Part shown: positions 37,054 to 47,600 of the stretch, piece by piece
Position numbering within the stretch: the first letter of the stretch is position 1
How the letters are laid out: the number at the start of each line of letters is the position of its first letter
From: Isochrysis galbana
Taxonomy: Eukaryota > Haptophyta > Isochrysidales > Isochrysidaceae
DNA: 64,000 nucleotides
Assembly: GCA_018136815.1 (NCBI GenBank)
Contig: CM030941.1
Span: forward strand, 2,146,039-2,210,038
Direction of reading: 5' to 3'
Translations under genes and position numbers: made by a program
Notes under the pieces: model-generated
Told to the model about the DNA's origin: nothing
The model's database searches: none
The model's input: the letters and a program-made list of their open reading frames with translations, nothing else

Positions 37054-38766
37054 AAACTAAGTTTATACTTGGTCGCGATGGAGCGCGCCGGCGCGACTCC
37101 CCTCTCCTCCGGGCCCCCCGCCGAGGGCGGCCCTCCAGCCCACATGGACCTGTCGCTGGCAAAGCGGCCGCGTCCGCCCTCGGAGGCCGAACAGGTGCGC
37201 GCGACCTTGGTCGCGCCTCACGGCCCGTGGCCTCGGCCACATCATGCACAGCAGCCATGCTGGCCCCCCCCATGGGAGGCAGCAGACTGCAGGCTACAGG
37301 GAGACAGCATCAGGCAGGAGGGACCTGCACTCCACTGGGCATGCCTTATGGCAGAGGCCCCTCCCACCCTGGCAAGGGTCGCGCCGCCTCGGCGGCGCGG
37401 CCCGTGGCCGGGTGGCCCTTATGGGCACAACATCCTGACATTCTATCTGACACAAAGAAGCACCATACGTCTCTGGCCACACAGAGGGAGAACGCCAGCC
37501 ACCACACCCAAACCAAGACCTTCTAGACAGCCCTTCCTGCCTCTCCACTCCCGCCAACTCCTGACGCAACTGACCTCTACTCCCCCCGGGCCCGCCCCTC
37601 AGGATCCAGACTCAGAAAATGAGGAACAACAACCTGACACAGACGCAATCTACGACATGTCCTTCAGCCAGGCGGGCGACCTCGTGCTGCACGACATGAC
37701 GGTCTATCTATGCGGCCATCGTGGAACTCTTGCTCGAGCTCGAGGGCGTCGACCCCGAACCTGATTTCTGGGCTCGCTCCGCACGGGGCCCATGGCACAT
37801 CGCTGTCAACGAGGATTGCGCGCAACAATTTCAAGCCCGCTATGGCCTTCAAACCACCATCCGCGTCCACCAAGTGGACGTTGCGGTGCAAATCAAACTT
37901 GAATCCATCGAGAATAAGCTAAACAACAAGGGTGCCTCGTCACGCAAGGCGCTGTACGAGGCCACCTAGCGTGGTGCCCCGCGACAAGGAAAATCTTCGA
38001 CACCATACACCATAGATGCGATCGCTAATTACGCCCCGAAACCGAATAGGTCCCACGGGCAGAAAACAAAAGACAGGCTATTCGCATACCCTGACGAGAC
38101 CACCCCTGACAGCTTGAAAACCCTCTACATCATAGCCTGGAAATACATAATACGAGACTTCTACAGAGTAGAGTTCGAATCATACGAATACCACTATATA
38201 CCGGTCCTAGAAGCCACGCTTATAAGGTTCACCACCCTGGTGAGGGGCCATACCCCGTCCAAAGCTTGTCGCCCAATGCGCACTCGCACGGCGGCCCAGG
38301 GGAGAAAACCTAAAATAAAAAGGCCAGCGGAGCTCAGCGCTCCCACGTTCACAGAGGACGACAAGGAAAAGCTAAAAATGAGCGACAACCTCGGCCTAGT
38401 GGCGGAAGCGATCGGCCTCGCCGAAAGGCTCGCCTGAGGTCGAGGCACATTCCCCCCCCCCCCCCCGAGAAAACCACTCACGAAGAAGAACAACCCACGA
38501 GCATGAGGTACCCCAGCAACGGCGCGACACCTACAACACAACAGCAAGAAACCGGCCACCCAGAGGCACAGGAGGAAGGAGGGAACAGACCACTGAGGGC
38601 CGATGCACCCCGCCCGACCCAGCCCCCCCCACAACCTGGGCCCCTAAGTAGAGCACGAGGGGAGTTGCCGCAAGGCGGGAAGTGAGAGAGAGGAAGGGAT
38701 CTGGGCGTGGCTACAATAGACAACCTCGTAGCCGCGCGCGTGGCGAGAATATTAAAAGGTTTTTTT
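37054..38766 (+). mobile_element. Family B non-LTR element nested in family A copy, 17-bp target duplication
   Basis: TTCTGAACTATCTTATC occurs at 37037-37053 and again at 38767-38783, bracketing the element. It starts with AAACTAAGTTTATACTTGG (5' hairpin) and ends with GAGAATATTAAAAGG and a T run. Between them is a damaged ORF1: an N-terminus MERAGATPLSS...LAKRPRPPSE from 37079, then after a frame change a segment with LEGVDPEPDF...RGPWHIAVNEDCAQQF (about 37720-37870). That segment parallels LEGVDLEPEF...SGPWEILVTADCANQF in the element at 53192. No endonuclease or reverse transcriptase is present, so this is a non-autonomous or decayed copy. Confidence 0.82.
37079..37969 (+). pseudogene. Degenerate ORF1 of the family B retroelement
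   Basis: The frame from ATG 37079 runs to 37764, but the conserved ORF1 core continues in another frame (about 37703-37969), implying a frameshift near 37700. The start MERA... and the LEGVD...DCAQQF core are shared with the longer ORF1 at 53216. A third frame at 38114-38437 may be a further remnant. Not expected to be functional. Confidence 0.55.
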
Positions 38767-38944
38767 TTCTGAACTATCTTATCGTGTCCCCGGGGGGTCT
38801 CGGCTCTCGGCCCCCGCCCTTCGCCTCTTCTCCGTCTGCTGCCGCACTTTCGCGGTGTCTGCTTGCCGCGCGGGGTGTCCTCGTGTCCTCCCGTTACTAT
38901 ATCGCAAATGGGCTGTGATCTTGCCTATTCGCGGGCCAGATCCA

Positions 38945-39445
38945 GATCGTGTCGTTTTTTTGTCGTTCTTTTCCCGTCGTTCTCGAAACTATCAGTAAAA
39001 CTGATAGGGTCATGGGGGCCCCGTGCCCCCCTCCCTCCATCGCAGACACCCCCTGGGTGGGCCTGCACACTCAACCTCAGCCCCTGCCTGCTGGCAGGGG
39101 CTGAGCTGACATCACTCTGGCCCAGACCCTCGCCGAGCGCGCGCCGCGCGCCGCACGCACTCGCCTGCACTGGCCCTCGCTCGTACTGACCCCCACTCCA
39201 CCACTGAGCCTCAGACCACCTGAGCCGACAGGAAGGCACCCAGGGCCAGCGAGGCCAGCGAGGGAGAGGCAGGAGAGGCCAGGGGCCCAGCCCCAGCCTC
39301 CACTGCCCCCTGAGCTGGCCCAGCTGGCCCTCTGGGGGGACCCGAGGGGCCCCTCAGAGGGGGGCCATGGCGCGCGCAGGCATCGCACGCCCGTAGGAGA
39401 ACGAAGAGAACGACGAAAAAAGCACGACAAAAAAACGACACGATC
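38945..39445 (+). mobile_element. Short family C element with 5' hairpin, flanked by 40-bp inverted repeats
   Basis: The plus-strand start is CTATCAGTAAAACTGATAG (38989-39007) followed by GGTCATGGGGG. It continues through CCATCGCAGACACCCCC, CAGCCCCTGCC...GGGGCTGAG, and GGGCCCAGCCCCAG to GAGAACGACGAAAAAAGCACG (39406-39426). The sequence 38945-38985 (GATCGTGTCGTTTTTTTGTC...) is the inverted match of 39406-39445, so the unit sits inside an inverted repeat of about 40 bp. It may be a true TIR, or a second inverted fragment of the same family abutting this copy. There is no coding capacity. Confidence 0.55.
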
Positions 39446-39483
39446 TGACACACAAAAAGGTAATACTCACGCCTGTTTACGGT

Positions 39484-39850
39484 ATGTTTTCAGGCCGACA
39501 CCTCGAGCGACATGCGAATGCCGCGAAAGCGCGGCGACACTTGAAAAAGACGCGAGAAGAGGGGGCCGAGACCTCCCAGGGGCACGAAGTGTCACAAGCA
39601 ACAGGCGTTTACGTTTGTTTTGCCACAGGAACACCACACCGGCAGGTCTGCCCCAGCCCACCCCCTGCACTTGGCCCGTTGTAGTGTACGCGGCCCCCCC
39701 CCCGATACCAAAGACAAAGGAATGAAGGGGGTAGTGTAAGGGAGTGAGTAAACTGGGGTATAGGCGATGTCGTTAGTGAGTACCGTGAGTACGTGGACCC
39801 GTATAGCTAGCATGAGTAGCCCGAATCTTCAGATGTTTTATTATTTTCCC
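39484..39850 (+). mobile_element. Family A element 3' portion (plus-strand copy)
   Basis: This copy aligns in reverse complement with 36796-37036 and 38784-38935, which reveals the nested insertion there. Its last bases are GAATCTTCAGATGTTTT with a T-rich tail. Immediately downstream, 39848-39950 resembles the end of a family C element in the opposite orientation. Confidence 0.65.
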
Positions 39851-41500
39851 GTCGTTCTCTTCGTTCTCCTACGGGCGTGTGCTGCATGCGCGCGCCATGC
39901 GCCATGGCCCCCTTCTAGGGGGCCCCGAGGGGCTCCCTAGAGGACCAACTGGGCACTACCACAATTATCATCGCCACCCTCAAGGGAGATCCTTTACCTA
40001 TTAGCATGGAGATACATACTAGATACTAGGGCGGTCAAACAGGGCTTTTTAAGTACTAATATGGGGGGGGGTCGACATTTTTGACAGTGAGCGGAAAGCC
40101 CCGGCGAAAGCGGCTCGGAGGGTCTCCCCGCCTTTTCAGAATCCTCGTCCGAAAAGACGGTGCGAAGTCCCGTCGGACCCCCCCCCCCTTGCACACGCTC
40201 TGGCGGCTCACACGAGCCGAACTGGACGTCGCTCCCACTGAGAGATGTGTTTCTTTAGTCTAAAAGGTGCCTACACACCTCTTAAATTAGGGGTCCGACA
40301 TCCCATATTGCCTATAAAGCAAATTTCAAACCCTGGTGCCCCAGCGATGACGTCCGCGCATGCACATACGCACCACATACAGCTTGCACACACACGGCCC
40401 ATTCGGCTGTCACAGGAGCTGCTCCTTGACTGTCCCGACCCTCGCCCCGCAGGATTCACCTGGGCTCGCGATTGACGAGGAGCTGGAGCACCAGGACGCC
40501 ATGGCGCTCGATGCTGCTCGCTGGTCGACGAAAGTTTGTTGGCCGCTGGCGGGACAGGTGCGCTGCCGATCGCGCCCGCTCTGGCGCAGGTCGACCAGGC
40601 CCGTACCTACAATGCCTTTGCCGCCCCAAACGTCAGGTTCCCGACTCGTCTCTCGACGCTGTGAGGCAGGGAGAACACCTGCCGCCAATGCTCAACCAGA
40701 GCATCGGCGGCAGGTGTTCTCTCTATGTTTTCGTCGGCTCCTCGGATTTTCACGTGCATCATAGGGCTGGTAGCAATCTAGAAATGTAATTTAAGCTAGC
40801 CTGCAGCATGATCTGCGACGACGCGACGCGCGCGGCCGAACCCGAGCAGCTAGCAAACTCTACATGGAGAACAAGATGGCCGTCCTCGCACGCATCACGG
40901 ACCTCGCCACCCAAGATCAGCCAAGCGACATCGTCGCCTGCAAGCAGAACGACATCGACAATAGGATCGAGGATGAGGGGTGTGAGAAAAAGACGAAAAA
41001 GATGAAAACTCAGCCTGCGTAGCTGGGGGTTACCATGTGTGGTGGTGGTGGGGGGTGCTATGCGCACGCGCCGCGTCCTTGAATGTCGTGATTAGCTTTG
41101 TACTCATCTTCGTAACAATAATACTCACTGGAGGAATTGTTGTGGCATTCCTACCTAAAAAGAAAACAAGCATTCTGAGTAAATTTTTTTTTATCACCTG
41201 GCCCTCTTTTGACGGAACGCGACTTGCACTTGGCTGGGGGAGTCGTCGGCTCGCGGACGCTTCGGCGTGTCCATGGACACATCGCCCATGCTGGCGGCCA
41301 GAGAGGAGGGAGTCGGCGCGCGCTCCGTAAGTGGTAGCCCGGAATTTCAGTCTTTTAGAATTTTTGAGCAAGCCTCAGACTACTACTAAATGTGATATGC
41401 AATGTGTACCAGGGATATGCAATGTGTAATAGGAACTACCAAGAACATGTCGTTTTGCCAGCGTCGCCGCACGGATTCCGACTGGCGACGCGGGCGCTTG
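39851..41500. other. Intergenic region with further repeat debris and a long hairpin
   Basis: No supported gene. 40668-40724 is a near-perfect hairpin described separately. About 41037-41105 shares TGCTATGCGCACGCGCCGCG and flanking sequence with 11605-11655. 41335-41365 carries a diverged GGAATTTCAGTCTTTT tail motif, so a degraded element may span 41037-41365. Confidence 0.45.
40668..40724. ncRNA. Long near-perfect hairpin, possible small-RNA precursor or transposon palindrome
   Basis: GAGAACACCTGCCGCC (40671-40686) pairs perfectly with its inverted copy at 40706-40721. Inside, ATGCTC pairs with GAGCAT around a five-base loop after one A/C mismatch. Outside, three more pairs (one G-T) extend the stem to about 25 bp in total. 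No coding or terminator role is evident. The structure is seen in sequence; a small-RNA role is only inference. Confidence 0.35.
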
Positions 41501-41516
41501 CATCACCCGAATTCTT

Positions 41517-41690
41517 CAGCGCTTGAGCGTTGCAGCGAGCGCCCCGCTCATCCGAATCCATGGCTTTAGGGATTGCGGCCACCGCCGCGCTCATCCGGAC
41601 TCTTAGTCATGCACATTCCACAACGGCTTTAGCGGTTGCGGCCACCGGTCCGCTCATCCGGACTCTTGTACGGCGGACAATGCTCGAGCA
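41517..41690. repeat. 63-bp tandem repeat spanning the stop codon of the giant annexin-like gene
   Basis: GGCTTTAG.G.TTGCGGCCACCG..CGCTCATCCGGACTCTT occurs at 41562 and 41625, with a more diverged copy at about 41517-41561. The stop codon (41629-41631, minus strand) lies at the edge of the last copy, so the gene's C-terminal dozen residues and its 3' flank were duplicated together. Confidence 0.65.
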
Positions 41691-44600
41691 CGGCGCACGC
41701 TAGCTTGGCGACATCGGGCGCGGCAAGCATATTTGCCTTGAGCTCGACACCGAGCTCTTTGCCGTACACGCGACCATACGCTTCGATGATTCCTGAAAGG
41801 TCGCGGCCATGGCGCGATGAGATGATGGACACCACGGTCTCGTCGTGGGTCATGAGTCCGGAACGCGAGAGGAGCCTCCTCTGCGACCCGAGCGACTTGA
41901 GGCCTAGAGCGGGCGTCTTTTTGAGCCCATAGAATGCGGCGTGCAACTTATGCGCGTAATACTCTTCGGCGCGCCCAAGGAGCAGCTGAATCGCGTCGCA
42001 CAACACACCGGCCACTAGCTTTCCGCAAACAAATTGCGCCAAGGACTGTCCACCATGGGATCGAGAATACAGGATGTCTAACTCGCGTAAATGCGCGCGC
42101 GTCCGCCTTCCAAAAATCTCAAGGAGGACTGGCGGAAGTTCATCGTGCGTGGGGCGGTCCGAGAGGCAGTCTCTGATTCGGCGAAGGTCCACTTCTTTTT
42201 GCGCGCCTGCCGAATTGGTTGGTGCGCCTGGGGCGTGGTCGAGAATTTCGACGAGGAGGGTTGCTACAACACCTACGTCGGACGTACGAGATGCGGCGGC
42301 CACGCGGCGGATGGCATCTGCCGCGTCCTCATTGTACAGCTTGCGGAAGGCGCTACTGAGTTCGACGAGGGAGGCGGGAATAGATGTGCATATGAGCTCA
42401 TAGAGCGGCACTGCCGCCGCGGCGTCGAGCGCCGCACGCAACGACATCGCATCGAGCTCTTCCTTGGAGCGCAACAAGCCAATCTCGAGCTTCGTGCCCG
42501 CGCGCTTCAGCGCCGCCGCCGCAGAGGCAACGTCATCGGCGAGCTCCCGACGGTTGAGCATGCGATACTCGTTCCGGAGTTGTTGGAGCTCCTGCTGCCT
42601 GCGGATGGCTACGACCTCGATCATCAGCCGTACATCAAGCCCGCTCTTGAGAAGGCCACCCTTGCGCAGCGTGGCCGCGAGGCGCTCGCAGTCCGCCGCG
42701 TCACGCCGGCGGATTTCCGGACGCGAAGGCAAGTCGTCGTACCATCCGTCCGACGGGCCATCAGCCAGCTCCTCGATTGCCGCCGGAACATCTGACAATT
42801 CCATGTCATGCTCCCCGTCCTCGACCATAAAACGCGTGAGCGGTGTGTCGGGGGTGGTATCGCCAGCCGAAGTAGGCAGATTGAGGAAGAGCTCGTACTG
42901 CTCGTTGACGAAAAGCGATGCGCGCCCGCGCAGATGCAGCAGGCCACCGGAATCAGTGAGGGCCTCAGTCGCGGTCGCGCCACTGTTGACATGCTTTGCG
43001 ACGACGCGCACACCACGGGGAATCGACACCAAGGAGGTTACCGACTGCGTGCCGAATCGTCGTATGAGTAGCTGACCCTGCGCGAAGAAGCCCATCGGAT
43101 TCGATTCGCCCCCGGAATTGTTGACCGTGACCTGCAGCACATTGGTCCCCGGGCTAAAATACCCCTTACCCGAAGGGACGCGCAACACGTTGTCGCCACC
43201 AAAGTTGCTGGGGCCACTGGCGCGCGACCGACCGACCTCAATCGGCCGACCATTTAGCGTGGCCGACAGCACCGCGTTGTCTACCGCATAGGGCAGCTCC
43301 AACCCCGGCTCGGCGCAGCCGGATGGCATATCGAAGCGCAATTCGAAAACGGTGTCGCCCGCTGGCCAAAAATTGGCGTCGCCCAGCCACGAGCCTCGGC
43401 TTGGGGCATGCCATGCCGCGTGCGGAGCCGTGGTGGGAGCTTGGCCTGGTCGGAATTTGCCGTGCGCTTGCGGTTGCTGCCACCGTGCTATGCCTGTGGT
43501 GAGTTCGATTCGCAGAGCTTGCGCCGAGTCGCTGGTGGGTGGGAGTGAGGCCGGCACCAACCGCACGCGGACGTCGCGCGTTCGCCGTCGGAGCGATAGA
43601 GTCGCCACGGGCTCACCGGAGCCATTGGGCTGGTCAGTGTTGAAAGCGAAGCTCGCCGGCTCAAAGGCGGCTCCGGCCTTGAGAGCTCGGGCCAACTGAT
43701 CGCCCGAGAGCCCGAACGCATCGTAGACGGGTGCGCCATCACGTACCAGTACGACAGCATAGCGTGCGCCCGCAGGCAGCACATTTGCAACGATCAACGC
43801 ATTGTTGTCGACGGAGAAGAGGTCAGTGACGGCGGGGAGGCCTGGTGCGTCGTCGTAAGGCTGGCTTGATGCCGGGCGGGCCACGAAGGCGAGGCCGCGC
43901 GGTAACGGCAGCCTCTCGGCCCAATGGCCTTCGGGGAGCGCGCGCGGGTCCGCCATGACTTGCACTTGGCGAGCTGAGGCGCCGCGCCGGACGGGGGAGA
44001 GGTTGAGCTCGATAATCCGCGACGACGACTGCATCGTAAAGCGAATGGCTGACGCCTCCCAAATGGGTGTGCGTGGCGTGCGCAGCACATACTCCTCGCC
44101 AATCTCCAGCTTGTCATGACGCAGCTGCGTGGAGTGCTCAGTGTAGCCCTTCTCGCCGCGCAACACCAGCTCAGGCTGCTGTTTGCTCGCTGCCGGCCGA
44201 ATGGTATGCACCAAAAAAGGGATTGTACCGTCGGGCGGAGCTCGGCCCGGGTCCTGGAGGTCCTCGCCGTCCCCCGAGCCATAAGTCCGCTGTCGTTCGC
44301 GCCGTGGGCCGTGCCAAATCACGCGCAGCGTGTTGCGCCGAGCCACCGGCACGCGCACACGCGTCTCGCCGGTTGAAGGCACGATGTCAACGCTCGAGGG
44401 CGCAACTAAACCGTCTAGTGCCTCGTCAATGATCAACCTATATTTCTCGCCCAAAACTAGGCTGCGCTCTCGCACGGGGTTGCAGCGCACCTCGACCACG
44501 CGATCTTCGCGCCGAGGGTCGGCAGCGGCGGGCGTGCGTTCGCTCACGATGGGCGGGGCGCCATGTGGCGCCCGCTGGGCGACGATGCGGTAGGGCAGTG

Positions 44601-47600
44601 AGGGCGGGACACCACCCTCGCACGCGAAAGTCAATGCAAGCCGCGTCAGTCGGGGACGAACCGCCAGCCGCACCTCGGCGCCCTCTCGCTTGACAACGAA
44701 CTCACGATGTGCGTTCTCGAGCAAAGGATCTCCTTGCACATGAAGAGTGTACGTTTGACCGATCACGAACCTCCCCTCCGACAGCTCGATGCGAGTATTG
44801 GGCGAGATTTTCTCGACCGTCTGGCTGAGCACGGTCATACCCGTTTGCACATGGCGTGCTTCGATGGAGATGCGATCCGGGAGCATAGGCGCAAGAGAGG
44901 AGAGCCAGTGATTTGAGTACCCGTCACCCGTCCCCTCGTGGAATGCGGAGACGAAGATAGCCCACACCTTGCCTTGCGGCGGCGATAGATATAGTGCCAC
45001 AGGTGTGGACGCTCGGGCTGTGAATTCGCACGTCTCGTGCTGCGAGGCTGGGCTCGGTGCCCAATGGATGTCATTGAGCGAGCGCGTTTGCAATCCAAAA
45101 CGCTCACCGACAGGCAGCAACAGCCTACTTTCCCTCGCGTCTGACTTGGCTGCGCCCTCGGAAGGTGGCGCCTGCGGTATGAAGTCAACTTTCATCTTGC
45201 CCTGCCGGCCCTTCGCAGTGACGTAGAGCTGCCCCGGCGGCACGCCACGTCGAATGAGCGCCTCACGGCACGCCTCTGCTCGGCGACGCGCGAGCATCTC
45301 CATGATGGCGTCAACGTCACGCTCGCGATCCATTCCGAACACCTGCGCTAGATGCTCGCTCGCGGGCGGTTTGGTTTCGGTCGTCGTGCCGTGCACCGCG
45401 CACGAGATTGTTGGATAGCGCCGCAGAATGGCCGCGACGCCGTCAAGAATACGGTGGTTCTCGCCGCGCTTACGCTCGTCGAGATGGTCGATGGACCATG
45501 CCTGCGCGATGCCTAAGCGCGATTCGCGGGTTGCACGCTCCTTGGCGCCGTTGAAGAAGACGTCGTTGTCCACCATGAATTGCATCACTTCCTCGAGAGC
45601 CAGCTTCGCCTGGCGATCGATCTCAGTCCGACGGTCCGTCGAGGCATGGAGCACAAGCGACTCTACCTCACCCAGAACCGCATGAGAAAGCGTGATAGGC
45701 ACCGCCGTCGGAAGCTCCATTCGATCAAACCAAACGCCCTGGGGCCAACGCCAACTGACGTGCACGTCCTCGAGGGCACGACCAACAGTCACCTCAATAT
45801 CGTGCGCCTCCTCGGTCGCAAGGAAGCGCGCATTGGTTTGCATTATGAGCGACGAGCCGAAGACACGCACCTCGTACGTGTCGCCGGGCGTCAATTGGCT
45901 GACAGGGAGGTTGGCGCTCGCGTGCCCGTCGGCGCGCGCCATCAGCGACCCGATCACGACGGGCGTCTCCTGCGTGACGCTACGATGGGGCGTGGAAGCG
46001 CCGTACGTTGACGAATCGCAAACAGTCTCTCTGGCATAACCGGCAGTAATCGAGGAGCGCTCGCCGCTGGCCGATCGAAGGACGGGAACAAAATCGACCT
46101 TGGAGTCCTTACAATTGGGGGCCGATCTAGAAATGAGCTGCGATCGTGGCACCCCGGCTTCGACTAGTGCCTCAAGGCATGCTTCAGACCGCCGCAGCCC
46201 GAGGAGCTCCATCAGTCTATCTACATCACGTTCATGATCTAATCTGTAGTAAGCAGCAAGTGGCTTGGGCGCGGTTTTCGCTGAGGTGGTTTGCCCGACC
46301 ACCTCGACCATGACGTCCGGATAATCACGAAGAATGGCAGCAATGCCCGCGATGGTTTGCCGATTGCTCTTACTCTTGCCTGAATCAAGGTGGTCGATGG
46401 CCCACGCTTGTGCGATACCCCGCTTGGACTTCTCAAGGCCATCCTGCCCTGCACCGTTGAAGAAGACATCATGATCCTTTAGGAAAGCTACCACCAGCTC
46501 CCGGGCATCGGCGGCCCGGCGCTCCAATAGTACGGGGGCCGAGCTGTGGAGCACCTTGTGGATCGAAAACCGCAACCCGCTTGGCAGGGGTAGCCGTTCG
46601 CTCCAATGGCCGGTCTTTTGGGGGCGGCAACATAATTTCATAGAGCTTGATTGTGCCATCTTGACCGGGAGCTCGACGAGAATCGGCTGAGTCTTGTCAC
46701 TTGTGGACGAAACGACGAAATCTATGCGGGAAGCAAAAAAAATGCCGCCCGTGGTATGAATCTTGCTGCCCTCTTCCGCGGGCGTTGTGCCACGGTATGC
46801 ATCGAAGGCAACGAGATCATCGACAAGCCGTCCAAATTCGCTCAGACTCATCAAATGGTCGCCATCGTAGTCGTATCCGCGCAAGGCGGCTGCCGCTTGT
46901 TCCACGGATAGATTGAGCCCAAGCGACTGGAAAGCAGTGCGCAGATCGGCCGAGCTGAGGGAAGCGCGGCCCGAGTCGGCGGCAGCATGACGCGCCACGT
47001 CCATGGCGAGCTTCAGGAACTCGGCCATCGATAGCGTGCCGCTTCCGTCCAAATCGTACCTGCGCATCATTTCCTCCGCTTGTCCACCGCTGCAAGTGAC
47101 CCCGGCTTGCGCAAGCACCGCGCGTAGCTCGCGGACCGACATGGAACCAGAACGATCGCGGTCGTTTTGAGTGAAGACGGCCCGCAGCCGGGCCTCTTCA
47201 GGGGCGTCCTTGGGGAGAGCAGCATGGGCGATGAAAATACGCCGCACCTCGGCGGGATCCGCTTGACGTCTCGGGGCATGGCTGGCTACTTCGAGAACGT
47301 AGGCCTCGTCGACAAAGACGGCGGCGCCATCGGGAAGCGGGCAGCGCACGCGTTCGCCGCCCCTCTCCGTCTTGCCTTCGTACACGAGGGCGTACTCACC
47401 CCAGTCACCAGGGGGCATCGGTCCGTACGGCGAGAGAGAGCGAGGGGTAAAGCGCACCTCGGTCGCGCCACCACGACCGCGAAAGCTGATGACTAGCTGC
47501 GAGGTGGGCAAACCATATTTGACAAGCGCGTCGGCACAAGCCCGAGCGCGCTCCTCTGCAAGATTATCCATACATTGCTGCACGTCTTTGTACCGGTCCA

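Larger units (their letters stand above)
36796..38935 (-). mobile_element. Inverted family A element 3' portion, interrupted by a nested insertion
   Basis: Read on the minus strand this is a family A 3' end. 36796-37036 matches the plus-strand copy at 39598-39845 in reverse complement, including the GAATCTTCAGATGTTTT tail, the poly-G run (36935-36950 against the C run near 39692) and the GGGCAGACTTGTTC...GTGTTCCTGTGGCA block. Beyond 37036 the homology stops and resumes at about 38784-38935, which matches 39484-39598 inverted. The interruption is exactly the family B element at 37054-38766. Confidence 0.7.
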
